Origin: Oscillospiraceae bacterium
GTDB lineage: Bacteria > Bacillota > Clostridia > Oscillospirales > Acutalibacteraceae
Length of the DNA stretch: 54,139 bases
Assembly (NCBI GenBank): GCA_009785335.1
Contig: WQWM01000013.1
Span: 1-54,139, forward strand
Direction: 5' to 3'
Made by a program: the position numbers and the translations under genes. This document shows, in pieces, positions 46,126-54,095 of this stretch. Position 1 is the first letter of the stretch; every line of letters starts with the position of its first letter. The notes under the pieces are model-generated. The model saw only the letters and a list, made by a program, of their open reading frames with translations. It was not told the origin of the DNA and ran no database searches.

Positions 46126-47889
46126 ATGCTTTATGAGAAATTCATTCGTGTATTATATATTGACATGACCGCGCAGACCTCGCGCGTGGAAGAACGTGAA
46201 GACCTGATGCCCTATTTGGGCGGTGTTGGGGTTGGCGCAAAGCTGCTTGAAGAAAACATGCGGCCCGACCTCCCTCCCCTTGCGCCTGAGCAACCCATTG
46301 TGTTGGCGATGGGCGCACTGAGCACGATTTTTCCGGTGATTACGAAAACGGCTGCAATGTTTATTTCGCCGCTGACGGGCGAGCTGGGTGAGAGCTATGC
46401 CGGCGGACGGCTGGCTTTTGCCATGCAGCAAGCCGGGTATGATGCACTTGTTATTACTGGTCGCGCTGACCAACCCTATTATTTGTCTATTGATGAAACC
46501 GGCGTAAAATTCCGCGATGCTCGCCCGTTGTGGAACACAAATCGTGACGATGCAGGGCGCTACATTCGTGATAACGAACCCGGTGCACGCGGCAAGCGGT
46601 CGATTATCCGCATTGGACAAGCGGGCGAAAATGAAGTGGCCTACGCTTGTGTGACAGTGGATCGCTATCGCCACTTTGGACGATTGGGGCTGGGGGCCGT
46701 GTTTGGCAGCAAGCTGTTGAAGGCTGTGCATATTTCTGGCGAACGCAGCTTGCCCGTGCATGATTTCAAGCAATATTTCGGCGTGTTTCGCCAACTTTAT
46801 GCCAAGGCCGATCAACCCGGCGGTGTGATGAGCAAATATCACGACCAAGGCACGCCCATCAACATTGAGGCGCTCAACGCCATTGGCGGGCTGCCCACCC
46901 GCAACCTGCAAACCACTCGCGTGGATGACGCCGAGACAATCAGTGGTGAAGCCTTTGCGGAAAACGACCTCGTGCGTAAGCAAGCCTGTGTGGGTTGTCC
47001 CGTGGGTTGCATTCACATTGCGCAGTATCGCCGCGCCTTTAACCCCGGTTTTGATTACGAAACCCACGGCGTGAGCTATGACTATGAGTTGTTGTTTGCG
47101 TTGGGCACGTTTGTTGAGCTGAAAGAGCGGCAGGATATTCTTGCGCTCATTCACGAAGTGGAGGTGTGCGGGCACGATGCCATGAGTGCAGGTGTGGCAC
47201 TGGGTTGGGCCTGCGAAATGCTTGACCGTGGCTTAATTAACGTGGAAGAACACACCCTCATTCCGGTGAAATTTGGCGATGTGGATAGCCTTCGGCAGGC
47301 ATTGCGCTACATTGCTTCGGCAGAAAACGACTTCTACCGTGCATTGGGCAAAGGCGTAAAACATGCGGCTGAGGTATACGGCGGCGAAGACTTCGCCATG
47401 CAGCTTGGCGGCAACGAAATGCCTGGCTACCACACTGGCTATGGCAGTGTGGTGGGCGTGGTGGTGTCGGCGCGGCATTCGCACCTGTGCAACGCGGGCT
47501 ATTCCATCGACCAAGCCCTGCAACCCGGCGAGCACATTGACCCCGCTGCGGTGGCGAAAAAACTCATGACCGAAGAACTCGAACGTTGCATGCTCAACAG
47601 CTTGGTGATTTGCCTGTTTGCGCGCAAAATCTACGACCGCGACACCGTGCGCAAATGCTTTGCTGCCGTTGGACGCGAGATGACGGATGATGAGCTTGAC
47701 GAAGCTGCGCGGCGTATTTATGCCACCAAGATGCGCATTAAGCGTGCTCTGGGTTATGATAATTCTCAGGTGAAAATCCCCAAGCGGTTCTTCGAAACCC
47801 CTACATCATATGGGCAGCTCAACGAAAACACGGCCAAAGAAATCATCGACGAGTTCAACAAGCTCGTCAATGAGGTTTCCCCTGTGTAA
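46126..47889 (+). CDS. tungsten-dependent aldehyde:ferredoxin oxidoreductase family enzyme
   Basis: A 587-aa AOR-family oxidoreductase with a tungsto-bis-pterin cofactor. Landmarks: YLGGVGVGAKLL near the N-terminus, KTAAMFISPLTGELGESYAGGRLAFAM, RIGQAGENEVAYACVTVDRYRHFGRLGLGAVFGSK, the cluster motif CVGCPVGC near 304-311 and a fourth Cys in NSLVICLFA. It oxidises aldehydes to acids and reduces ferredoxin, or catalyses the reverse. The subfamily (AOR, FOR, GOR or benzoyl-CoA-type) is not fixed. Start at 46126 after GGAGG. It is placed between a dedicated ferredoxin and a MoaD-like protein. Confidence 0.93.
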   Translation: MLYEKFIRVLYIDMTAQTSRVEEREDLMPYLGGVGVGAKLLEENMRPDLPPLAPEQPIVLAMGALSTIFPVITKTAAMFISPLTGELGESYAGGRLAFAMQQAGYDALVITGRADQPYYLSIDETGVKFRDARPLWNTNRDDAGRYIRDNEPGARGKRSIIRIGQAGENEVAYACVTVDRYRHFGRLGLGAVFGSKLLKAVHISGERSLPVHDFKQYFGVFRQLYAKADQPGGVMSKYHDQGTPINIEALNAIGGLPTRNLQTTRVDDAETISGEAFAENDLVRKQACVGCPVGCIHIAQYRRAFNPGFDYETHGVSYDYELLFALGTFVELKERQDILALIHEVEVCGHDAMSAGVALGWACEMLDRGLINVEEHTLIPVKFGDVDSLRQALRYIASAENDFYRALGKGVKHAAEVYGGEDFAMQLGGNEMPGYHTGYGSVVGVVVSARHSHLCNAGYSIDQALQPGEHIDPAAVAKKLMTEELERCMLNSLVICLFARKIYDRDTVRKCFAAVGREMTDDELDEAARRIYATKMRIKRALGYDNSQVKIPKRFFETPTSYGQLNENTAKEIIDEFNKLVNEVSPV

Positions 47890-47922
47890 TGGAAAGTTTT
47901 CCGTTGAGAAAGGTTTTTTTGC

Positions 47923-48150
47923 ATGAACATCACCGTAACCGCAGGCAGCTGGGCGCGCGCATGGTTGCCTGGCGACAAAGTGCAACTCACGCTCCCCCAC
48001 CCCGCCGTTGTGCAAGACGTACTGGCTGCGCTAAATTTTCCCGCCGACGAAGTCGGGCTCTTCGCCATCAACGGCATTGCCGTGCCCCAAGATACACCGC
48101 TGAACGACGGCGACACCGTGCGGCTTTTTCCTGTTGCCATGGGCGGGTGA
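47923..48150 (+). CDS. MoaD/ThiS-family sulfur-carrier protein
   Basis: A 75-aa ubiquitin-fold protein ending in GG, the thiocarboxylate-forming tail of MoaD/ThiS proteins. The strand AGLFAINGIAVPQDTPL-like part (GLFAINGIAVPQDTPLNDGDTVRLFPV) is typical. In AOR operons it is thought to give sulfur for the pterin dithiolene. It lies 34 bases after the AOR gene, with GAGAAAGG upstream. It ends a transcript that meets an outward-facing palindromic element. Confidence 0.88.
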   Translation: MNITVTAGSWARAWLPGDKVQLTLPHPAVVQDVLAALNFPADEVGLFAINGIAVPQDTPLNDGDTVRLFPVAMGG

Positions 48151-48168
48151 TGCGCTCGCCGCGCGGGC

Positions 48169-48207
48169 ATTACTTTTTTTGCAAAAAAAGTAATCAAAAA
48201 AACCTAG
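48169..48207 (-). repeat. palindromic element, copy 12
   Basis: A 26-bp palindrome ATTAC-T7-GC-A7-GTAAT (48169-48194), then CAAAAAAACCTAGC. It faces the MoaD stop codon. With copy 13 it forms an outward-facing pair of about 156 bp whose middle contains AACCCAACT/AGTTGGGTT. Confidence 0.85.
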
Positions 48208-48278
48208 CATTAAATCATTATGAAACCCAACTCACTGCGTGGCAGGAAGTTGGGTTCTGTTATTTCTATCATCGTCCA

Positions 48279-48324
48279 CCGCGAAGCGGCAAAAGTTTTT
48301 TGGTTCTTTTTTTCAAAAAAGAAC
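48279..48324 (+). repeat. palindromic element, copy 13
   Basis: CCGCGAAGCGG (48279-48289), CAAAAG, T7, GG, GTTC-T7-C-A6-GAAC (palindrome 48303-48324), 13 bases from the transporter stop codon. Confidence 0.85.
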
Positions 48325-48337
48325 ACTCTCGCAAAAA

Positions 48338-49588
48338 TCACGCGTCTTTTTTCGCATCGACTTTGCGTCGCCATTTCAGCAATTGCATGAGCACTACGCC
48401 GGTGAGGGCACAGGCAGAGGCGATGATGAATGCGGGGAACATGTAGCGGATATCGCCATTATGTTGAACGACTAGGTTGTTGAAATGACCGCTGATTTGC
48501 CCAGCGGCAATGGCACCAGCGCCGAAGCCCAGCAGAACAAAGCCGTAGTTGCTGGCCATGTGTTTGGGGCCAAAGAGGTCTGCGGTGAGCACCGGGAATG
48601 TGCCTAGCACGCCGCCGTAGCAAAGGCCGATGAACGCCACCAGCACAAACACGCCACCGCCTGAAATTACGCCAACCAGCAGCGAAAGCACAGCCGAACC
48701 GCCAAGCATGAGCATAATGGTGTTCTTACGGCCGAGTTTGTCGCTCAGCCAGCTCCAGCCCAGGCGACCAATGGCGTTGAACATGCTCACCACCAGCACA
48801 CCAAAGCTTGCGATGTCTGGATTAAAGCCATGTGCCTGCAAAATGGGGCTAACAAAGCCGATCATCATCAGCCCGCCCATGCATGCCACTGCAAAGGTGG
48901 TGACACATAGATAAAACTTAATGCTTTTCAGCATTTGCATGGGGGTATAATTCTTGATGGGCCTGGCGTTAGATTTCGCAGCAGCTTGCTCCAGCCGCCA
49001 ACCTTCGGGCGGGTTTTTGCAAAACAGGCTGCCCACCGTGCACACCACAAAAAATACAATAGCGAGGACGCGGAAGGTGCTCTGCTCGCCATAGCCAACG
49101 CCGCCAAATTGCACAAGCAACCACTGCGCCGCAGGCGAGAACATCACCCCGCCCAGACCTAGCGATGAAACAATAATACCGGTGATCATGCCTTTGCGGT
49201 GCGGATACCATTTTTGTGCACAGGCAATGGTGGTGGAATAAGTGAAACCCATGCCCAAGCCACCCATGATGCCGTAGGTAATCCAAAGCAGCCAGCCCCA
49301 TTGTGCCGGCACAAACGACGCCCCCAAAAAGCCCAAGCTAAGCACCAGTCCGCCGATGAACACAATGCGGCGTGTGCCATAACGAATGCCCAGTTTGCCG
49401 CCCAGCGCGCCGCCAACGGTCAGCGTAGCCAGTAGAAGCGAAAACGTTAGCTGTGCAGAGGCGTGGTTACCGTTAAACAGCGAATTGGCAATGCCGTTTT
49501 GAAACAAGCTCCATATGTATGCGATACCCAGTGTCATCTGTATACACACAGACGCCAACACGGCGTATACCCCAGGTTTCCGAGACAT
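48338..49588 (-). CDS. OFA-family major facilitator transporter
   Basis: A 416-aa 12-segment MFS protein of the oxalate/formate antiporter family. Diagnostic sequences: ASVCIQMTLGIAYIWSLFQNGI in helix I and the loop IRYGTRRIVFIGG; GGLGMGFTYSTTIACAQKWYPHRKGMITGIIVSSLGLGG is the family's helix IV-V region. The substrate (oxalate, formate, lactate, pyruvate or other monocarboxylate) cannot be told from this. The cytoplasmic end is basic (KWRRKVDAKKDA), with the stop just beside a palindromic element. Start at 49588 after GGAGG. Confidence 0.88.
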   Translation of the reverse strand: MSRKPGVYAVLASVCIQMTLGIAYIWSLFQNGIANSLFNGNHASAQLTFSLLLATLTVGGALGGKLGIRYGTRRIVFIGGLVLSLGFLGASFVPAQWGWLLWITYGIMGGLGMGFTYSTTIACAQKWYPHRKGMITGIIVSSLGLGGVMFSPAAQWLLVQFGGVGYGEQSTFRVLAIVFFVVCTVGSLFCKNPPEGWRLEQAAAKSNARPIKNYTPMQMLKSIKFYLCVTTFAVACMGGLMMIGFVSPILQAHGFNPDIASFGVLVVSMFNAIGRLGWSWLSDKLGRKNTIMLMLGGSAVLSLLVGVISGGGVFVLVAFIGLCYGGVLGTFPVLTADLFGPKHMASNYGFVLLGFGAGAIAAGQISGHFNNLVVQHNGDIRYMFPAFIIASACALTGVVLMQLLKWRRKVDAKKDA

Positions 49589-49604
49589 AAAAACCTCCTT
49601 TTAT

Positions 49605-49662
49605 GCCACTTTTTTGAAAAAAAGTGGCGCAAAAAAACTTCAGCCGCTTCGCGGGGGACTAC
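49605..49662 (-). repeat. palindromic leader element, copy 14
   Basis: GCCAC-T6-GA-A6-GTGGC (49605-49628), then GCAAAAAAACTTCAGCCGCTTCGCGG, directly upstream of the transporter ribosome site. Confidence 0.85.
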
Positions 49663-49670
49663 GATAGACC

Positions 49671-49723
49671 ACAGCGAAGCGATGTAAAGTTCTTTTGGTT
49701 ACTTTTCTTTCAAGAAAAGTAAC
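49671..49723 (+). repeat. palindromic element, copy 15, with internal compensated change
   Basis: CACAGCGAAGCGATG, TAAAG, TTCTTTTGG, then GTTAC-TTTTCTT-TC-AAGAAAA-GTAAC (49698-49723). Inside the usually invariant T7/A7 stem a T-A pair has become C-G, with both strands changed. It faces the acyl-CoA synthetase stop. Confidence 0.85.
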
Positions 49724-49729
49724 GCAAAA

Positions 49730-51400
49730 CTAGCTCGCCCCATCCTTTTCGCGGATTTCCACGCGACGGATTTTGCCGCTGATGGTTTTGGGCAGCGATT
49801 CAACATATTCGACCACGCGCGGATATTTGTAGGGTGCGGTGGTGGTTTTGACGTGATTTTGCAGTTCGCGGGTGAGTTCTGGGGTGCCTTCATAGCCCTT
49901 ACTGAGCACGATGGTGGCTTTCACGGCAAAGCCGCGTGCTTCGTCGGGCACGCCGGTTACGGCACATTCGGTCACGGCGGGGTGTTCCATGAGCACGCTT
50001 TCCACCTCAAAGGGGCCAATGCGATAGCCGCTGGACTTGATGACATCGTCCGTGCGGCCAACATACCAGAAAAAGCCCAGCTCATCGCAGTAAGCAGTGT
50101 CGCCAGTGTGATATAGCCCTTCGTGCCAGTTTTGGTCGGTTTTTTCGTCGTCGCGGTAGTAGCCCAGGAACATGCCACAGGGTTTGCCGCCGCCTGCTTC
50201 GTCGGTGCGAATGCAGATTTCGCCAATGACGCCGGGGTCGCATTCATTGCCGTTTTCGTCGGCGATGATCATGCGATAGCCGGGCACGGGCAAGCCCATG
50301 CTGCCCAGCCGTGGCTGCATCCAGGGGTAGCCAGTCCAGCAGCAAAGGGTGGTTTCGCTTTGGCCAAAACCCTCAAAGGTTTTGCAGCCTGTGCCGGCTT
50401 TCCATGCGCGATAGACTTCAGGGTTCAGCGCCTCCCCTGCTGTGGTGCAGTGGCGCAGCGCTGATAAATCATAGGCTTTCAGATCCTCTTTGATGAGAAA
50501 GCGATACATCGTTGGCGGTGCGCAAAAGGTGGGGATTTTGTAATCTTGCAGCTTTTGCAGAATGTCGCTGGCGATGAATTTATCAAAATCGTATGTAAAT
50601 ACCGTTGCACCCGCCATCCATTGGCCATACATTTTACCCCACAGGCTTTTCAGCCAGCCAGTGTCGCTGATGGTAAAGTGCAGGTCGCCTTCTTCGCAGC
50701 GATGCCAAAAACAGCCGGTCATGATATGCCCCAGCGGATAATAATAGTCATGCGCCACCATTTTGGGGTAGCCTGTGGTGCCTGACGAAAATGCCATAAG
50801 CATCATGTCGTCGCCGCCGGCGTTGCGGGGAATTTCATCTTCGCTTGCGGCTTCAAATTCCTTGTCGAAGTCTAACCAGCCCTCGCGTGCATTTCCCCAA
50901 ACTGCCAGTTTTTCCACGGTGGGGCACTCGGGCAGGGCTTCTTCCATCGCTTCGCACACGCCATAGCGCGGGGTGGTCAGCAGCATTTTAATGCTGGCGG
51001 CGTTGCAGCGATATTCAAGATCTTTCTTCGTTAGCTGGAACGTGGCGGGCACAGCCACCGCGCCCATGCGGTGCAGACCCATTAGCACCGGCCAATAGCG
51101 CCAGTCGCGTGCCATGGTCAGCAGCACCATGTCGCCTTTGCCGATGCCCTGTGCGATGAAAAAATTTGCTGCCTTTACCGAAAGGCGGCGCATTTCCTCA
51201 AACGTAAAGCGCATTTCTGTGCCGTCGTTGGCCAGCCACAGCATGGCCAAGCGGTCGGGCGTTTCGGCGGCCATTTCGTCCAGGCAGTCAAAGGCATAGT
51301 TAAAATTATCGGGTGCGGTGATCTTGTAATTCTTCTGCAGGTCATCTAGGGTTACGTAATCGTCGCGGTTGCGTCCGGTGAATTTTTCGTAAAATGGCAT
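49730..51400 (-). CDS. acyl-CoA synthetase (AMP-forming)
   Basis: A 556-aa ANL-superfamily enzyme activating a carboxylic acid to its CoA thioester through an acyl-adenylate. Seen: P-loop FSSGTTGYPKMV near 211, DTGWLKSLWGKMYGQWMAGA, EGFGQSETTLCC near 345, YHTGDTAYCDELGFFWYVGRTDDVIKSSGYRIGP (A8 hinge) and the C-terminal lysine in LPKTISGKIRRVEIRE. The overall pattern is closest to medium-chain (ACSM-like) or acetyl-CoA-synthetase-like acyl-CoA ligases; the acid is not determined. It has its own promoter at 51436-51464 and start at 51400 after GGAAAGGG. Confidence 0.92.
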   Translation of the reverse strand: MPFYEKFTGRNRDDYVTLDDLQKNYKITAPDNFNYAFDCLDEMAAETPDRLAMLWLANDGTEMRFTFEEMRRLSVKAANFFIAQGIGKGDMVLLTMARDWRYWPVLMGLHRMGAVAVPATFQLTKKDLEYRCNAASIKMLLTTPRYGVCEAMEEALPECPTVEKLAVWGNAREGWLDFDKEFEAASEDEIPRNAGGDDMMLMAFSSGTTGYPKMVAHDYYYPLGHIMTGCFWHRCEEGDLHFTISDTGWLKSLWGKMYGQWMAGATVFTYDFDKFIASDILQKLQDYKIPTFCAPPTMYRFLIKEDLKAYDLSALRHCTTAGEALNPEVYRAWKAGTGCKTFEGFGQSETTLCCWTGYPWMQPRLGSMGLPVPGYRMIIADENGNECDPGVIGEICIRTDEAGGGKPCGMFLGYYRDDEKTDQNWHEGLYHTGDTAYCDELGFFWYVGRTDDVIKSSGYRIGPFEVESVLMEHPAVTECAVTGVPDEARGFAVKATIVLSKGYEGTPELTRELQNHVKTTTAPYKYPRVVEYVESLPKTISGKIRRVEIREKDGAS

Positions 51401-51435
51401 AGGGTATCCCTTTCCACAGCATAGTTTAATAAGCT

Positions 51436-51464
51436 ATTATACCACACCTGCACGGTTGCGTCAA
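51436..51464 (-). promoter_or_regulatory. sigma-A promoter of the acyl-CoA synthetase gene
   Basis: Minus strand: TTGACG (51464-51459), 17-bp spacer, TATAAT (51441-51436). The part GCAGGTGTGGTATAATA is identical to that in the two 44-bp repeats before the isocitrate dehydrogenase gene. Confidence 0.8.
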
Positions 51465-51508
51465 GAAAAACATGGTCAGCGCATCCGTCTGGTATCATTA
51501 GTACGATT

Positions 51509-52333
51509 TCACCGCAAAAATTCCTCATTTAGCGCAAGCCCAAATTCTTTTGCCACCGAAAGAAAATCTTCCCGCGTGATGGTTTGGCGCTTTTGCTCCC
51601 CTGCCATGCTCATGGTGGCCACTTTGATGGCGGCGGCTTTTTCAATCACATGCAGCAGGCCATAGGTGGTGTCGAAGTTTTCGCCTGTGCAGAAAATGCC
51701 GTGGTGCGCCCACACAGCGGCATCGTAGGTTTCCATCAGTTTGCTGGTGGCAATGCCCACATCGGGTTTTCCGGGCAGCATCCATGGCACAACGCCCACG
51801 CCTGCGGGGAAGATAATGGGGCACTCAGTCATCATCTGCCACAGCTCGTGCGTGAACACCTGTGCATCTAGCGGCAGCACAAAAGTTAGCGCGATGATAT
51901 TCACTGGGTGACCGTGATATACCACACGGAATTTGCCATCTGTGGCCAATTTTTTCACCTGATGGTTGAGCAAATGCGTGGGTAACTCGCAGGTTGGTCC
52001 GCCGCCGTCAACAAAGCCCCAAACAAGGCGATACTGCTTCCCTGTTGCGTCAATTTCGAGGATACCCAGACAGCTTTCGGGCGAAAGTTCCACGTTGCGA
52101 AAGAACTTGCCCGTGCCGGTGAACAGAAAGAACTCCCCTGCCAGCTGCGGCACACTGGCGTGAATGGGCAGCCACGCGCCAGCTTGATTAAGCTGCGGGG
52201 CAATGGCAGCGATTTCTTCAGGCTTAATGCGATAAGACGCGTTGCCGCCGTTGCGTTCGTGCCAGCCTGCGGCATAGCCATCGCTGCACATGCGGATGAA
52301 GCCTTGCATAAAACCTTGATTAAGAACAGACAT
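51509..52333 (-). CDS. rhaD: rhamnulose-1-phosphate aldolase
   Basis: Splits rhamnulose-1-phosphate to dihydroxyacetone phosphate and lactaldehyde (a class II zinc aldolase). The 274-aa protein has the substrate-phosphate region GNASYRI, FFLFTGTGKFFRN, the zinc ligands in YHGHPVNIIAL and WAHHGIF, and GFVDGGGPTCELPTHLLNH. Length matches E. coli RhaD. Start at 52333 after AAGGAGAAT; a longer frame is rejected. RhaA and RhaB are not in the window, so the rest of the pathway must lie elsewhere. An intrinsic terminator sits just before its ribosome site. Confidence 0.95.
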   Translation of the reverse strand: MSVLNQGFMQGFIRMCSDGYAAGWHERNGGNASYRIKPEEIAAIAPQLNQAGAWLPIHASVPQLAGEFFLFTGTGKFFRNVELSPESCLGILEIDATGKQYRLVWGFVDGGGPTCELPTHLLNHQVKKLATDGKFRVVYHGHPVNIIALTFVLPLDAQVFTHELWQMMTECPIIFPAGVGVVPWMLPGKPDVGIATSKLMETYDAAVWAHHGIFCTGENFDTTYGLLHVIEKAAAIKVATMSMAGEQKRQTITREDFLSVAKEFGLALNEEFLR

Positions 52334-52356
52334 AATGATTCTCCTTGTATTTAAAA

Positions 52357-52386
52357 TGAAAAACCCCTTGATATGACCAAGGGGTA
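52357..52386 (-). terminator. intrinsic terminator 25 bases before rhaD
   Basis: Minus strand: ACCCCTTG-GTCATAT-CAAGGGGT (52385-52363) followed by TTTTCATTTT. It would end the isocitrate dehydrogenase transcript and lies within what would be the rhaD leader. Confidence 0.8.
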
Positions 52387-52412
52387 TAGTGATTTCGCAC
52401 AACCTGGCCGAG

Positions 52413-52461
52413 AACACAGCGAAGCGTCGGAGCCCCACCGCAGGTGGCACAGCGAAGCGAC
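52413..52461. repeat. CAGCGAAGCG / CCACCGCAGGTGG repeat module
   Basis: ACACAGCGAAGCG, TCGGAGCC, CCACCGCAGGTGG, CACAGCGAAGCGAC. It is the same module as 45585-45614 (inverted) and is related to the right-end 44-bp repeats. Confidence 0.65.
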
Positions 52462-52462
52462 A

Positions 52463-53911
52463 TCAGTCTTCGCCTTGTGCCATGGTATAGCCTGCTTCGT
52501 CGTTGAAGATTGGCAGTTTTTCCACGTGCATCCATTGGTGCACAGCAGCAACTTGCGTCAGCAGCTGCATCACCATGTCGGGCGATGCGTCGCCGTCAGC
52601 GTCGCGCAGCACAAAGCGGCAGCGCCAGTGGTCAACGCAGTCGGGTGCAGTGTCGCCAGTGGGATAAACTTTCGTGCCGCGGTTGGAAATCATCTTCAGA
52701 CGGAAGGGCGAGTCGGCAACAATGCTATCCAGACTTTGTCCGAGCGATTCGGCATTCTGTGGCCACTCGATGAAGATATCCGCGCCAATCACACGGCGCG
52801 ACTCAGGTGTCACAAACGCAGGCTCGTCCGACACATTGGGCATTTGAATGGCTTGATGATTGCGGGCTTGCCAGATGCTAGGCTTGCGGCCTAGATTATC
52901 AATGATTGCTTGGGTGTATTCGCTTGTTTTGGCGCCTTTGTCGTAGCCAACCACATCGCCGGTTACGGTTTTGCCCTCTTCGATGGTTACCATGACCGCG
53001 TTTTCGATCAGTGTGGCTGCGTCGAACTCGCCAATGTGCCGCAGCATCATCACCGCAGAAAGAATAACCGCTGTGGGATTAATCACATCTTTGCCGGCAT
53101 ATTTGGGTGCAGAGCCATGCACGGCTTCAAAAATAGCAATATCGTTGCCCAGATTTGCTGTTGGCGCAAAGCCTAGGCCGCCCACCAAGCCAGAAGTCAA
53201 GTCACTGATGATGTCGCCGTTCATGTTGGTGGTGACGATAACATCGTACTGCTCGGGTCTTCTCACCAATTGGTGTGCGCAGTTGTCGATGATCACGTGC
53301 CAAGATTCGATGTCGGGATATTCCGGTGCGATTTCCTCAAAGGTTTTTTTCAGCAAACCTTCGGTCATTTTCATAATATTGGCTTTGGTGGCGCAGGCGA
53401 CGGACTTGCGGCCCTCGGCGCGTGCAAACTCAAACGCAGTGCGCACGATTTTTTCGCAGCCCTTGCGCGAAATCAACTTCAGGCATTGTGCCACGCCAGG
53501 GGTTTGCATGTGCTCAATGCCAGCGTAGAGATCTTCCACGTTTTCACGCACCACAACCAGGTCAATTCCGCGACCGCTGTAGGGCGTGGTGACACCTGGG
53601 AATTCGCGCACAGGGCGAATGTTCGCGTAGGTTTCAAATAGTTTGCGCAGGGTAACATTCGCGCTTTTCTGGCCATAGCCAATGGGCGTGCCCAGCGGCC
53701 CTTTTAGCACCACACGGTTTTTTTTAATGGATTCAATGGTATCGGCAGGCACACCAGAAGGAATGCCCTGCTTGAACACACGCTCGCCTGCGTGGCGTTC
53801 TTCCCATTCAATGTTCACGCCGGCAGCATTGATGATTTTCATCGCCGCACCAACACATTCGGGACCAATACCATCGCCCGGAATCACCGTGACTATTCTC
53901 TTGTTTTTCAT
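52463..53911 (-). CDS. icd: isocitrate dehydrogenase, probably NADP-dependent, with C-terminal extension
   Basis: Oxidises isocitrate to 2-oxoglutarate. The 482-aa protein has the beta-decarboxylating dehydrogenase fold: TVIPGDGIGPE near the N-terminus, LKGPLGTPIGYGQKSANVTLRK, VVRENVEDLYAG, NMNGDIISDLTSGLVGGLG, and AVHGSAPKYAGKDVINPTA, whose PKY is the NADP-selecting pattern known from E. coli. About 140 residues beyond the core (from about 345) form an extra domain like that of the long Thermus thermophilus-type enzymes. Start at 53911 after CAGGAGGTA. Two repeat-borne promoter-like sequences lie 110-190 bases upstream. Confidence 0.93.
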   Translation of the reverse strand: MKNKRIVTVIPGDGIGPECVGAAMKIINAAGVNIEWEERHAGERVFKQGIPSGVPADTIESIKKNRVVLKGPLGTPIGYGQKSANVTLRKLFETYANIRPVREFPGVTTPYSGRGIDLVVVRENVEDLYAGIEHMQTPGVAQCLKLISRKGCEKIVRTAFEFARAEGRKSVACATKANIMKMTEGLLKKTFEEIAPEYPDIESWHVIIDNCAHQLVRRPEQYDVIVTTNMNGDIISDLTSGLVGGLGFAPTANLGNDIAIFEAVHGSAPKYAGKDVINPTAVILSAVMMLRHIGEFDAATLIENAVMVTIEEGKTVTGDVVGYDKGAKTSEYTQAIIDNLGRKPSIWQARNHQAIQMPNVSDEPAFVTPESRRVIGADIFIEWPQNAESLGQSLDSIVADSPFRLKMISNRGTKVYPTGDTAPDCVDHWRCRFVLRDADGDASPDMVMQLLTQVAAVHQWMHVEKLPIFNDEAGYTMAQGED

Positions 53912-54016
53912 GTTTACCTCCTGAGCCGCGAATCGCGGGTTTTAAAAGATGCCCTATACATTCTGGCATAGGGCACACACAACAGCGTTTGCAGACATTC
54001 GCCTTAATCTGATGAA

Positions 54017-54060
54017 TATTATACCACACCTGCGGTGAGCTCTGTCGCTTCGCTGTGCGT
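54017..54060 (-). repeat. 44-bp direct repeat carrying an extended -10 promoter, copy 1
   Basis: Identical to 54096-54139 over 44 bases. On the minus strand it ends GCAGGTGTGGTATAATA, with TATAAT at 54023-54018 and TGTGG before it, reading towards icd. The -35 region (GACAGA) is poor. Confidence 0.75.
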
Positions 54061-54095
54061 TAATTGCGTCACATCAAGCCGCAGTGTTCTGTGTC

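Noticed and set aside
46153-47175. Minus-strand 340-codon frame inside the AOR gene
   Set aside because: The AOR motifs on the plus strand are unambiguous; the antisense frame is a GC-composition effect.
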